This document shows, in pieces, positions 35,240 through 44,483 of a stretch of 60,466 nt of DNA. Source of the DNA: Alphaproteobacteria bacterium. Lineage in GTDB: Bacteria; Pseudomonadota; Alphaproteobacteria; UBA828. The stretch is from positions 1 to 60,466 of the forward strand of contig JAJDXK010000006.1 of NCBI GenBank assembly GCA_022823305.1. The letters run 5' to 3'. The position numbers and the translations under genes were made by a program. Below the pieces are notes generated by a model. The model was not told the DNA's origin. It did not search any database and saw only the letters and a list, made by a program, of their open reading frames with translations. How positions within the stretch are numbered: position 1 is the stretch's first letter; every line of letters begins with the position of its first letter.

Positions 35240-36175
35240 TCACGACCGTCGCATGCCGACGGCTGCCTGGATCGCGATGCTGCCGAGCACGATTGCCCCG
35301 CCGATGAGGGTGAGGATGCTGGGGACCTCTCCGAATGCGAGCCACACCCATATCGAAGCCAGCACCACCTCCGACATCGACAGCACGATGATCTCGGCCG
35401 CGGGAACGCTTCTCGCGCCGATGGTCAGCATGACGATTCCGCCGCCGATCACCAGCACGCCATAGATCACGGCCAGGCCGGCGTCCACCGCGGGCGCCGC
35501 CAGTCCAGTGCCGCTGGCAAGGGCCATCGCTCCGCTGGCCGCCATGGTGATCACGGCACCGATCAGAATTGCCACGCTCATGTCGGTGTGTCGGCCCCGC
35601 CGAATGCCGACCACGAAGCCGGCAAATCCCACGGCGGCCGAGAGCGACGCCAGATCGCCGAGCAGGTCGGCCTCGGCCAGGCCCTCCCCGATCATGATGG
35701 CGACGCCGGCGACCACGCCGGCCATGGCGAACCACATCGAGCGCGCCACCGGCTCGCGCATCACCACCCAGCCGAGCAGGGCCGCGAACACGGGCGCCGG
35801 ACTGTAGAGAAAGAGCGCGTTGGCCACGGTGGAGTGCATCACCCCCCAGACGTAGCCGGTGAACGCGACCGAGAGGCAGAGGCCCGCCACCAGGCCGGTC
35901 ACACCAGCCCGACGCACGAGCAGCGGAACCGGACGGCCGCTGACGAGGAGATAGACGAGAATGGCCGCGGCGGTGCCGAGGGCGCGGTAAAATAGAAACT
36001 GCCACTCTCCGATATCGTCTGCGAACCGGATGATCGGCCCGCCCACGCTCATGTAGAGCCCGGCCGAGAGCACCCACAGGCGGCCGGTGATTCGGGCGCG
36101 GTCGGCCCCGGGCGCATGCGCCGGGTTCAAGGGAACGACCTGTGGTCCGCGAACACTGCCGCGACGTTCGCACAT
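35240..36175 (-). CDS. DMT-superfamily (EamA) transporter
   Basis: A 311-residue inner-membrane protein with about ten hydrophobic segments arranged as two EamA repeats. Markers: SVGGPIIRFADD, ALFLYSPAPVFAALLGWVVMREP-type segment (YSPAPVFAALLGW, EP) ending repeat 1, and AEIIVLSMSEVVLASIWVWL with FGEVP ending repeat 2. The family exports or exchanges metabolites. The ATG at 36175 leaves a polar N-terminal tail of about 30 residues; a later start is possible. It lies 139 bases after the NicX-like gene on the same strand. Confidence 0.85.
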   Translation of the reverse strand: MCERRGSVRGPQVVPLNPAHAPGADRARITGRLWVLSAGLYMSVGGPIIRFADDIGEWQFLFYRALGTAAAILVYLLVSGRPVPLLVRRAGVTGLVAGLCLSVAFTGYVWGVMHSTVANALFLYSPAPVFAALLGWVVMREPVARSMWFAMAGVVAGVAIMIGEGLAEADLLGDLASLSAAVGFAGFVVGIRRGRHTDMSVAILIGAVITMAASGAMALASGTGLAAPAVDAGLAVIYGVLVIGGGIVMLTIGARSVPAAEIIVLSMSEVVLASIWVWLAFGEVPSILTLIGGAIVLGSIAIQAAVGMRRS

Positions 36176-36314
36176 GCGCGCCGGTACGGCACCAGCGTGA
36201 TCGTCTCAGCGGCCTGCGTCGCGGCCCGATGCCGCCCTGGCGCGCCACTCAAGCCCGAAGGAGCAGCAAGCCGCGGGCGGGGCCTGGACGGGATCGGACA
36301 AGGCCGGCATCGTC

Positions 36315-37358
36315 CTATCCGTAGATCGGGCGCAGATCCTCGGCCATTGTCGCCAGATGCGCGGGCGCGACGATCACGCCGTCCCGAAGAATCTGACGAT
36401 CTTCGATCCACATCGACTGCATCGATATAACGCAATCGGGATGGTTCTCACCGCCGCCGGGAACCCAGAACGGCAGCCCCAGCCCGATCGCGTTGTAGCC
36501 GACCACGCGCTGGTCCTCGATGAAGCACTTGCCGGTATAGCGCGCCGCCGGATGAAATCCGCAGGTGAAGTGGACGACGTAGCCGAACTCCCCGTTTCCG
36601 GCCCGCGCCAGCGCGCGGCGCATGACCTTGTTCTCCGGCCCACCGCCGATGATCTCCCTGACCCGGCCGTCGATCGTCAGCGTCATCGGCTCGGCAAGCT
36701 CAGTGTAGTACTCGTGAAACATGCTGCCGGTGACAACCGAGCCGCTGACCGACTCCAGCTCGGGCAGCATCATCACCGTGCCCGGCACGAAGTAGCCCCC
36801 GGGCTCGGTCGCCTTGGCCAGCGCGAAGCCCTCGGGATTGGCCATGGTGAAGCTGACATCCGTGCCGTGCGCATTGGTGATCCGGCATCCCTTGCCGGCG
36901 GACTGGGCGATCAGCTCGCCGAACGCATCGCCCAGCGCGAACATCCCGTCAAGATCGGCCCCGCCCATCAGGCGAACCATCTCCTCGGCCCCCATGTCGG
37001 CGCCGAGAAAGTAGCGGGCGCGACCCTTCTTCATCGCATCGTCGAACGCCCGGGAACCAGCCAGATAGGGCATGCAGAGATCGATCCAGACGTCGCACTT
37101 ACCGGCCGCGGCCTTGACGTGATCGGGCAGGTAGTCGTCGGCCAGCCCGCCCTGGAAGGGCACCGGCGGCGCCAGCACGATTGAGGCGACCTTCGCGCCG
37201 AGCCGGTAGGCGGCATCCGCCGTGGCCTGCACGCCGACGACATCGGCACCCGTATCGGTCGTGATGAGGACGCTCTCGCCCTGCTTGATGCACATCATGT
37301 CTCGCGCCAGGACATCGGCGGCGCGCGCCAGTCTGGGTCCGATGTCGGCGCGGGTCAT
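36315..37358 (-). CDS. M29/NicX-like metalloenzyme
   Basis: A 347-residue protein with the fold pattern of the M29 aminopeptidase / 2,5-dihydroxypyridine 5,6-dioxygenase (NicX) group. Near the C-terminus, GFHPAAR and NHPDC resemble the His and His-x-Asp ligands that hold the iron in NicX, and LTIDGRVREIIGG is the conserved strand before them. It could be a ring-opening dioxygenase or a peptidase; the His-x-Asp pair makes me lean to the first. Divergent from the gene pair at 37588-39272. The only clear neighbour on its strand is the DMT transporter. Confidence 0.7.
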   Translation of the reverse strand: MTRADIGPRLARAADVLARDMMCIKQGESVLITTDTGADVVGVQATADAAYRLGAKVASIVLAPPVPFQGGLADDYLPDHVKAAAGKCDVWIDLCMPYLAGSRAFDDAMKKGRARYFLGADMGAEEMVRLMGGADLDGMFALGDAFGELIAQSAGKGCRITNAHGTDVSFTMANPEGFALAKATEPGGYFVPGTVMMLPELESVSGSVVTGSMFHEYYTELAEPMTLTIDGRVREIIGGGPENKVMRRALARAGNGEFGYVVHFTCGFHPAARYTGKCFIEDQRVVGYNAIGLGLPFWVPGGGENHPDCVISMQSMWIEDRQILRDGVIVAPAHLATMAEDLRPIYG

Positions 37359-37587
37359 GACTCACGTCCTCGCTCTGGAGAATGCGGCTTCTCGGGGCCT
37401 GGCATCATCTACTACCGGCAGTATAGCGCAGTGCTTCCCCGTTCCACCTCGCGCCACAGGGGCTGCGCCTCCCGGCCGGGGCCATGGGCGCGTGCTATCC
37501 TGCGATCGCCGGAGCCGGGAACGGGCCCGGTTGTCACCCACCCGGGACGCGGTCTTGGTCCACAATGCGCATTGCCGGAGGAGCGCC

Positions 37588-38031
37588 ATGCCGTACACGG
37601 TCTTTCGCAGTCGCGTTTCCGCCGCGCCGGCCGTGATCTGGGCGGTTATTCTGGACGATCTTTCCAATCAGATCGGCGAGGATAGCTGCCTCGAGCCCAT
37701 CCTGTCGGGTCGACGTCACTCCTGCTGCTGGGAGAGAACGGAGGCGACGCCGGAAGACGTCTCGATTCAGGCGTTCACAGCCGACGTGAAGGACATGCGG
37801 ATCACCTGCACGATCGCCGAGAGCGCATGCTACGAAGGTACGAAGGTGACGCAGATCGTGGCACCCCACTGGCGCGATCCCGACCGCTGTCCGACGCTTT
37901 CGATGAGCATGACGTGGCTGCGCCTGGAGCCGGCCGGCCAAGTGCCGGACCTGCGGGCGCAACTACGCGACGACGTCACTCGCCTCAAGCGCCTCGCCGA
38001 GGACACGATACGGCGGCAGGCGCCCCACTAG
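37588..38031 (+). CDS. Small protein, possibly SRPBCC-like
   Basis: A 147-residue cytoplasmic protein preceded by a GGAGGAG site. MPYTVFRSRVSAAPAVIWAV at the N-terminus resembles the first strand and helix of SRPBCC (START-like) ligand-binding domains, with a C-terminal helix LRDDVTRLKRLAEDTIRR as expected for the fold. Four Cys occur in the middle part. I cannot name a closer family. The MetE-like gene follows after 77 bases on the same strand. Confidence 0.6.
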   Translation: MPYTVFRSRVSAAPAVIWAVILDDLSNQIGEDSCLEPILSGRRHSCCWERTEATPEDVSIQAFTADVKDMRITCTIAESACYEGTKVTQIVAPHWRDPDRCPTLSMSMTWLRLEPAGQVPDLRAQLRDDVTRLKRLAEDTIRRQAPH

Positions 38032-38108
38032 GCGATGGCCTGCCTCATGTCGAGCACCCGACGGCTCCGACGGCACCGAAGGGTCCGATCCAGCGCAAGG
38101 AGGAAACC

Positions 38109-39272
38109 ATGTTCGTCGCCACCAAGGACAGACCGCTTGCAACCACGATCACGGGCTCGCTGCCTCGGCCGCAGTGGTTCACCACGGGCCTCGATCGGCG
38201 GGCATTCTCGATCAGCATGGGCGGACGCGTCTTTCGCGAGCAGTACACGGACGCGGTGCAAAGTCTGCTCGGAGATCAGAAGCGCGCGGGTCTCGACATC
38301 CTGGTCGACGGCGACATGCGTTTCGATCTGGATATCGGGGGACGGTCCTGGTTCGGCTACATATTCGATCGCCTGGAGGGGCTGGGCTCGGTCGACGTGC
38401 GGCCGCAGCCTCAGTACCCCTCGCCCCGCGAGCAGACGCCCGGCGATATCCTTCACGAAGTCAGCGAGACGCGCATGCCGCCGGTGGTCGAAGGGCCGGT
38501 CGGACGGGGCCGGCTCGAATACACCGATGTCTGGAAGGCGGCCCAGCGTCTCGTCGCAGAGCCGGTGAAGCTCGGCTGCTGCTCGGTCCAGTGGATCGAG
38601 ATGTATGCACAGAACAAGCACTACAAGAGCCGGGAAGACACGCTCTTCGCCATGTCGGAAGCCCTCAACCAGGAGCACCATCAGCTTGCCGACGCGGGAT
38701 GCCCCGTGATTCAGATCGAGGAGCCCGCAATCCACTTCAACGACAATGGAAACCTCGGCATTTCTCAGGACACATACGTCGAGGCCTTCAACACGGAAGT
38801 GCGCGGCCTGCGCGACAAGACGGAGGTGTGGTGCCATACGTGCTGGGGCAATCCGTTTGCGCAAAAGATCGAAGTCGGTCCCTCCTACAAGGCCAGCCTT
38901 GAATATCTGGATCGCCTCGATGTCGATGTCATCACCTTCGAGACGGCAGCCAACAATGGCGCTGAATTCGCAGAGATTGCCGCCGGCATCAGCAGCGACA
39001 AGAAGATCTGCATCGGCGGCGTTTACCACCGCACGCTGGAGGTCGAGCGGCCCGAGGACGTGGCCAGCCTGATCCGCAGGGCACTGGAGCATATCGAGCC
39101 CGGCCGCCTCGTCATCAGCTCCGATTGCGGTTTCGGCAGGCAGGGGATGAGCCGCACGCACGCCTTTTACAAGATGGTGTCGCTGGTTGCGGGAACCAAT
39201 ATGGTGCGCCGGGAGCTGGGCCTGGAGGAGACGCCGATCCTGGCAGCCGACAAGCGCTATTCGTTCATGTAG
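38109..39272 (+). CDS. Cobalamin-independent methionine synthase C-terminal-like methyltransferase
   Basis: A 387-residue TIM-barrel protein corresponding to the catalytic half of MetE. It has TTITGSLPRP at the start, VIQIEEPAI, the zinc ligands in WCHTCWG and in the late SSDCGFG. It lacks the N-terminal half of true MetE, as do archaeal core-MetE proteins and many catabolic homologues. It probably moves a methyl group from an N- or S-methyl donor or a folate to a thiol. A GGAGGAAACC site precedes the ATG. Convergent with the amidase gene ending at 39368. Confidence 0.82.
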   Translation: MFVATKDRPLATTITGSLPRPQWFTTGLDRRAFSISMGGRVFREQYTDAVQSLLGDQKRAGLDILVDGDMRFDLDIGGRSWFGYIFDRLEGLGSVDVRPQPQYPSPREQTPGDILHEVSETRMPPVVEGPVGRGRLEYTDVWKAAQRLVAEPVKLGCCSVQWIEMYAQNKHYKSREDTLFAMSEALNQEHHQLADAGCPVIQIEEPAIHFNDNGNLGISQDTYVEAFNTEVRGLRDKTEVWCHTCWGNPFAQKIEVGPSYKASLEYLDRLDVDVITFETAANNGAEFAEIAAGISSDKKICIGGVYHRTLEVERPEDVASLIRRALEHIEPGRLVISSDCGFGRQGMSRTHAFYKMVSLVAGTNMVRRELGLEETPILAADKRYSFM

Positions 39273-39367
39273 GTTAATGTCGCGCGTCGGCAAATGAAAG
39301 GGCCGGCCCGCGCCGCCGGCGGACCGGTCGGTCCTTCCCCTTATCCGGAAACGCTCACCACGGGACC

Positions 39368-40810
39368 TCAAATGCCGGGCGTTGTACCGCGCCAGGGATT
39401 GGCGCTTTCGTAAGCAGCGGAGGCCCGAAATACGCTGACGTCGTCATAGGTGCGCCCGACGATCTGCATGCCCGTCGGTACCCCGCTGGCAGCGAATCCC
39501 GTGGGTACCGTCGCCACCGGGCACTGGCTGACGAGATTGAAGGGATAGGTCAGGCACCACTGCAGCATCGCGTCGACCGGCTTGCCGTTGATGCTGAAAT
39601 CGGGGTCGTCGCACTTGTGCCAGGCGTCGACGGAGGGCACGGCAAGAGTCGGGCAAATCAGATAGTCGTAGGTCTTCAGTATTTTGCCAAGACGAGCGTA
39701 CATCTGTGTTCGCACGAACTCGGTTTGTTTGACGCGAACGTGGCTGTGGTTCATTCCGGCGTGCAAGAGCTCGCGGACATAAGGATCCATTTGGTACTGC
39801 CAGCGCGGCAGATACTGGCCCGCAATCGACGCGAACAACCCTTGCCAATGGGTGATCCAGGCATCGTACACGTCCATCGTCCAGCCGAGATCGATCTCGT
39901 CGACCTGAGCTCCGAGCGACTTGAATACCCCGGCCGCCGCCCTGGTGTTTCTCGCGACGTCCGTATCGATTTCGAAATAGCCGAGGTCGGTCGAGAAGGC
40001 CAATTTCTTGCCCTCGACACCGCCGAGCCTGTCGAGCTCCGGAATGCGCAGCTTCGGCCGCAGGGTTGTGATGTCTCCTTCCCACGGGCCGCACATGACG
40101 TTCTGCATGAGGCGCGCATCCTCGACGCTGCGCGTCATCGGACCGAAGTGCAGGATGAGCTCGAGGTTGGTTTCCAGAATCCCGACCGGATTGCGCCCGA
40201 AGCTCGGCTTCACGCCGAATATCCCGCATGCCGAAGATGGAATGCGCACCGAGCCGCCACCGTCGGTGCCGTCTGCGAGCGTCGTCATGCCCGCCGCGAC
40301 CGCCGCACCGGCCCCTCCGGAGGAACCGCCCGAGCTGAATGTCGTGTTCCAGGGATTTCGTGTCGCCCCCCATAGCGGGCTGTGGCAATGCCCCGTGTGG
40401 GCGAACTCCGGGGTGGTTGTGCGGGCATGCATGATGATGCCGGCGTTGAACAGGCGCTGGACGGTGGGGGCCGTAAACTCCGAGCGGACGCCCTCATAGA
40501 CGCGCGATCCCCACGTGGTGATCTCACCCTTGACCGGGTGCAGATCCTTGATGGCGCAGGGGATCCCTTCGAGGGGGCGCAGGCGTCCGTCGGTCTTGCC
40601 GTATTTCTCTTCGGCTCGTCTGGCCTGTTCGAGAGCACGGTCGTAGAAAGTGTAGGTGTACGCGTTCACCTTGGGATTGACCGCCTCGGAGCGGGCGATA
40701 ACCGCCTCGGTGAGCTCGACCGGCGAGAGCTTGCGTGCCTTGAAGAGGGCCAGCGCTTCGCTCGCGGTCACGTAGCAAAGGTCAGTGGCTGAGCCTGTCG
40801 TCATTGCCAT
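39368..40810 (-). CDS. Amidase-signature hydrolase of the DMFase/Liv operon
   Basis: A 480-residue amidase-signature enzyme. Triad: K88 (CAIKDL), S163 (GGSSGG) and S187 (GGGSVRIPSS), with the normal spacing. It is only distantly like the amidase at 23701. It lies 139 bases after the LivM gene and ends the minus-strand operon that starts at 48807, so it probably hydrolyses an amide imported by that transporter or released by the DMFase-type enzyme. Either ATG (40810 or 40804) could start it; a GGGGAGA site precedes the first. Confidence 0.87.
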   Translation of the reverse strand: MAMTTGSATDLCYVTASEALALFKARKLSPVELTEAVIARSEAVNPKVNAYTYTFYDRALEQARRAEEKYGKTDGRLRPLEGIPCAIKDLHPVKGEITTWGSRVYEGVRSEFTAPTVQRLFNAGIIMHARTTTPEFAHTGHCHSPLWGATRNPWNTTFSSGGSSGGAGAAVAAGMTTLADGTDGGGSVRIPSSACGIFGVKPSFGRNPVGILETNLELILHFGPMTRSVEDARLMQNVMCGPWEGDITTLRPKLRIPELDRLGGVEGKKLAFSTDLGYFEIDTDVARNTRAAAGVFKSLGAQVDEIDLGWTMDVYDAWITHWQGLFASIAGQYLPRWQYQMDPYVRELLHAGMNHSHVRVKQTEFVRTQMYARLGKILKTYDYLICPTLAVPSVDAWHKCDDPDFSINGKPVDAMLQWCLTYPFNLVSQCPVATVPTGFAASGVPTGMQIVGRTYDDVSVFRASAAYESANPWRGTTPGI

Positions 40811-40949
40811 TCTCCCCGTCTACACCTCGCCAGCGTCCAGGCGGTGCGAGGCCGCCATGCGTGTGCGGCAGAGCTGCAGCACTCGGGCGCGATCAACGAT
40901 TCTCCACGGGCGCTCGTCGGCGCGCTCCTCTCGTTGGCGACTACGCGCG

Positions 40950-42038
40950 TCACTCGGCGAGGCCCGATCTCCGCACGTCGCTGAGCCAGGGCACGCGGGG
41001 GACGATGTAGCCGCGCCACACGCTCTGGATGACGCCGACAACTCCCTCGCGCAGGAGCACGATGAACGCGACCGTTATGGCGCCGAAGGCGATCATGCGC
41101 CACTCGCCGAGGTCCTTCATCAGCTCGTTGGCCACCATGATGATGATACAACCGATGATCGGGCCCCATCGGCTGCCGAGACCGCCGACCACCAGCATCG
41201 AGAACAGGAAGAGGAGGAGGTCGAGATCGAGCAGCGCCGGGCCGATCGTGCGGAAATGCCCCGCGTAGACCGAGCCCATCAGCCCGGTGAAGAATCCGGA
41301 CAGGGCGAAGACCAGGATCTGGTACTTGACGCGGGCGATGCCGCGCGAGGACGCCAGTGGCTGGTTGTCCCGCAGCGCGCGGAACGCGGAGCCGAAGGGG
41401 CTCTTGATGATGACGAAGGCGAAGATCGTGTTGATCACCAGGAGCAGGAGGCCGAGGTAGTAGGTACCCAGCGGCGCCTGCTTGTAGGCCAACCAGTCGC
41501 GGAAGCCGAGATCGCCGAACTTCATCAGACCGCGCGGCCCGCCGGTCAAGGGGTAGCAGATCTTGCCTTCGTAGAAGAAGCAGTTCACGTCGCTCTGCAC
41601 CAGGGCCTGAATGACGACCGCGATGGCGAGCGTCAGCAGCAGGACGTAGGGTCCTTGCAGGCGCAGCGTCGCCGCGCCGATCACGACGCTGACGAAGACC
41701 GCAAATACCGCGCCGACCCAGGCGCCGTACCAGATCGAGATTTCAAGATAGAAGCCGAGCATCGCGGCGGCGTAGCCGCCGAGGAAGAAGACGGCCATCT
41801 GTGCCAGGGAATAGACGCCGGCGACGCCGAACACCAGGTTCCACTGGGTGACCACGCAAGCCCAGATGAAGAACAGGGTGAACTGCCCCAGGATGTATTT
41901 GCCCGGGCTGAGGATCGGGATGATGACTGCAATGGCGAGCAGGGCGAAGCCGATCGCAAGATCGAGCCTCAAGTCCTGGCGGCGGGCGGCAGCGTAGGCG
42001 CCACTGCTCCCGTGTGCTGGCGTGGAGGGTATCGTCAT
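40950..42038 (-). CDS. Branched-chain type ABC permease LivM (operon 1)
   Basis: A 362-residue inner-membrane permease with about ten hydrophobic segments and the LivM core: LVFGVAGVYSLAQMAVFFLGGYAAA near the middle of the membrane domain, RALRDNQPLA in the cytoplasmic loop that contacts the ATPase, and VVGGLGSRWGPIIG. The ATG at 42038 overlaps the LivH stop (ATGA). An unusual loop with FYEGKICYPLTGGPRG between membrane segments contains two Cys around it. Confidence 0.88.
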   Translation of the reverse strand: MTIPSTPAHGSSGAYAAARRQDLRLDLAIGFALLAIAVIIPILSPGKYILGQFTLFFIWACVVTQWNLVFGVAGVYSLAQMAVFFLGGYAAAMLGFYLEISIWYGAWVGAVFAVFVSVVIGAATLRLQGPYVLLLTLAIAVVIQALVQSDVNCFFYEGKICYPLTGGPRGLMKFGDLGFRDWLAYKQAPLGTYYLGLLLLVINTIFAFVIIKSPFGSAFRALRDNQPLASSRGIARVKYQILVFALSGFFTGLMGSVYAGHFRTIGPALLDLDLLLFLFSMLVVGGLGSRWGPIIGCIIIMVANELMKDLGEWRMIAFGAITVAFIVLLREGVVGVIQSVWRGYIVPRVPWLSDVRRSGLAE

Positions 42039-42913
42039 ACGCGCGTGACCCTGCGCCGACCGAAAACGCCGTAGGGCTTCCACAGCAGCACGATGATGAC
42101 CAGCACCAGCATGGCGGGGAAGCCGTAGCGCGCGCCGGCGCCGTAACTGACCGCGGACTCGAACCAGCCGAGCACGAACGAGGCCACGAAGGCAGCCGGT
42201 AGGTTACCGAGCCCGGCGATGACGCAGATGATGAAGGCCTTGAGCAAGGGCTCGTGGCCGACATAGGGCGACATCGGGATGACCGCCGTCAGCAGGACGC
42301 CGGAAGCCGCCGCGATCACACCGGCGATCACCATGACCAGCAGGAAGATTCGCTCGACGGGAACACCCATGAGCTGGGCCGCGTCGCGGTCCTGGGCGAC
42401 TGCGAGAATGGCCGTGCCCGCGCGGGTCCTGTTGAGGTACCAGCTCAGGATCAGCATGATGACCAGCGCGATTCCCAGGTTGATCAGGCTCTGGTAGCGC
42501 ATGGTCACCGAGCCCATGAGAATCCCGTCGTCGACCAGGAAGGGCTGCTTCTTGGCGTAGGCGGTGAAGATCTTGACCAGCAGATTCTCGATGACGATGG
42601 CGACGCCGACGGTCGCGATCACGATGCTGGTGTCGAAGGTCGGCACCCGGTACATCCACTTGACCGTCACGTAATAGAGCACCGCGCCGGCGATGAAGCC
42701 CACCCCGAGGGACGCCAGGAACCCCAGCCACCAGGGCACCGGCAGATACTCGACCAGGGCGAAAGAAGCGTAGCCGCCGATCGCGAGCATCGCGCCCAAC
42801 GCCATGTTGAGCATGCCGATCGAGCCCCACACGAGCGAGAGCGCGATCGACGCCGCGGCGTACATCGCGCCGAGGCTGAGGCCGCTTTCGAAGATGACCA
42901 GGAAAGCTGTCAC
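42035..42913 (-). CDS. Branched-chain type ABC permease LivH (operon 1)
   Basis: A 292-residue inner-membrane permease of the LivH class: SIGMLNMALGAMLAIGGYA, IATVGVAIVIENL, AVAQDRDAAQLMGVPVERI (ATPase contact loop) and VIAGLGNLPAAFVASFVLGW. GTG start at 42913. Partner of LivM; the two form the translocation channel for the Tat-exported binding protein encoded at 44484. Confidence 0.88.
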   Translation of the reverse strand: MTAFLVIFESGLSLGAMYAAASIALSLVWGSIGMLNMALGAMLAIGGYASFALVEYLPVPWWLGFLASLGVGFIAGAVLYYVTVKWMYRVPTFDTSIVIATVGVAIVIENLLVKIFTAYAKKQPFLVDDGILMGSVTMRYQSLINLGIALVIMLILSWYLNRTRAGTAILAVAQDRDAAQLMGVPVERIFLLVMVIAGVIAAASGVLLTAVIPMSPYVGHEPLLKAFIICVIAGLGNLPAAFVASFVLGWFESAVSYGAGARYGFPAMLVLVIIVLLWKPYGVFGRRRVTRV

Positions 42914-42919
42914 CGACGC

Positions 42920-43633
42920 CTATCCTCCCAGGTACGTTTCGAGGATTTTCTCGTGCCTCATCAACTCGTCCGGCTCTCCTTCCCACACGAACTCGCCGTG
43001 GTCGACCAGGTAGACGTAGTCGGCGAAGTCCACGATGCGGCTGATGTTCTCCTCGACGATGAGGATGGTGCGGCCTTCGGCCTTGAGATCGCGAATCACG
43101 TCGTAGATTTGGTCGACGACGATGGGGGCGAGCCCGAGCGAGGGCTCGTCAATGAGCATGATCCGGCCCGCCGACATCAGGCCGCGCCCGAGCGCGAGCA
43201 TGCGCCGCTCGCCGCCAGAGAGCGTGCTGGCCATCTGGCCCTGACGCTCCTCGAGACGCGGGAAGATCTCGAACACGCCCTTCAGGCGCGAGCCGATCTC
43301 GCTCTTGGGCGCCAGGTAGGCACCCATGGTGAGGTTCTTCAGGACGGTCAGCTCGGTGAAGATGAGATCGCCTTGCGGGATGTGAACCACCCCCTGCTGC
43401 ACCACCCTGTCCGCGCGCACGCCCTTGATCGACGCGCCGTCCAGCCTGATGTCGCCGCCCATGATGGGGATCAGCGACGAGATCGCCCGCAGCAGGGTGG
43501 TCTTGCCGTGTCCGTTCGGGCCGATGATGCCGACGGCGCCGCCGTCGTTGACGTGCAGCGACAGATCCCGGAGCACCGGCTGGCCGTGATAGCCGGCCGT
43601 GAGGCCATCGACTTCAAGACGCGTCGTGGCCAT
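42920..43633 (-). CDS. Branched-chain type ABC ATPase LivF (operon 1)
   Basis: A 237-residue ATPase with Walker A GPNGHGKTT, signature LSGGERRM, Walker B IMLIDEPSLGLAP and PQGDLIFTELTVLKNL, the LivF-type Q-loop region. The ATG at 43633 lies 20 bases inside the end of the LivG gene in another frame, so translation is coupled. It energises the importer. Confidence 0.88.
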   Translation of the reverse strand: MATTRLEVDGLTAGYHGQPVLRDLSLHVNDGGAVGIIGPNGHGKTTLLRAISSLIPIMGGDIRLDGASIKGVRADRVVQQGVVHIPQGDLIFTELTVLKNLTMGAYLAPKSEIGSRLKGVFEIFPRLEERQGQMASTLSGGERRMLALGRGLMSAGRIMLIDEPSLGLAPIVVDQIYDVIRDLKAEGRTILIVEENISRIVDFADYVYLVDHGEFVWEGEPDELMRHEKILETYLGG

Positions 43634-44432
43634 GGTGGAGTTCCTCGTCGATGATGTGCTCAAGGCGCCGCGCCGCGCCCTCGCCCAGATAGACGTCGAC
43701 CACCGTCTGATCCTTGGTCAGCCCCTCGGCCAGTCCCTCGTAAATCTTGCTGCCATGATGCATGACCACGACGCGGTCGGACAACGCCACCAGAAAGCGC
43801 ATGACGTGCTCGATGAGGATGACGGTCAGGGGCCGGTCTTCGCGCATGCGACGTACCAGGGCCATGACGACCTCGATCTCGTCGACGTTGAGACCACCCA
43901 CCGGCTCGTCGAGAAGGAGCAGCCGAGGCCGTGTCGCCAGCGCGCTCGCGATCATCAGCAGCTTGCGCTGCAGCACCGGGAGTTCGCGCGCAATCACCAT
44001 CTCGTAGTCGAGCAGCTCGGTGAACTCCAGGACTTCGTCGGTGATCCGCTGCGCCTCCCTGTCGAAGCGGAGCTTCGGAAAAAAGACGTTGCGCGGCCCG
44101 TAATACGACGCGCAGAGGATGTTTTCGCGGACCGGCAGGGTCTCGAACGCGGCGTTGAGCTGGTACGTTCGCGAGAGACCGGCGTGACAGATCTGGACCG
44201 GGTTGGCCTTCGTTATGTCGTTGCCGTCGAAGGTGATGGTCCCCGCGCTCGCCGGATTCAGCCCTGAAATGACGTCGAAGAGCGTCGTCTTGCCGGCGCC
44301 ATTGGGCCCGCCAATCCCGAGGACCTCGCCTTGCTGTACGTCGAGGTTCAGGTCATCGACCGCTGCCATCGCACCGAAATACTTGAAGACTCCTCGGCAC
44401 GACAGCAGCGGTTCGTGGGCCGAATCATCCAT
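43614..44432 (-). CDS. Branched-chain type ABC ATPase LivG (operon 1)
   Basis: A 272-residue ATPase of the LivG type: Walker A GPNGAGKTT, the long LivG insertion with LSRTYQLNAAFETLPVRENI, Walker B LLLLDEPVGGLN and VILIEHVM. The ABC signature is degenerate, reading LPVLQRKLLMIASAL where LivG proteins usually have a form like LSYGxQRxLEIARAL; the ATP site that uses this signature may be impaired, as seen in some asymmetric ABC proteins. The C-terminal tail beyond the ATPase is His-rich (HIIDEELHHGH). Confidence 0.86.
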   Translation of the reverse strand: MDDSAHEPLLSCRGVFKYFGAMAAVDDLNLDVQQGEVLGIGGPNGAGKTTLFDVISGLNPASAGTITFDGNDITKANPVQICHAGLSRTYQLNAAFETLPVRENILCASYYGPRNVFFPKLRFDREAQRITDEVLEFTELLDYEMVIARELPVLQRKLLMIASALATRPRLLLLDEPVGGLNVDEIEVVMALVRRMREDRPLTVILIEHVMRFLVALSDRVVVMHHGSKIYEGLAEGLTKDQTVVDVYLGEGAARRLEHIIDEELHHGHDAS

Positions 44433-44483
44433 GGCCGGCCCTATGTCACTGGGTTACGTGGCCCTTTGCCAGGCTCTTGGCTG

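Noticed and set aside
37588..38031. Confident assignment as a polyketide cyclase/START protein
   Set aside because: Only the first strand-helix and the final helix fit by eye; the centre has no recognisable motif, so only a tentative SRPBCC-like label is given.
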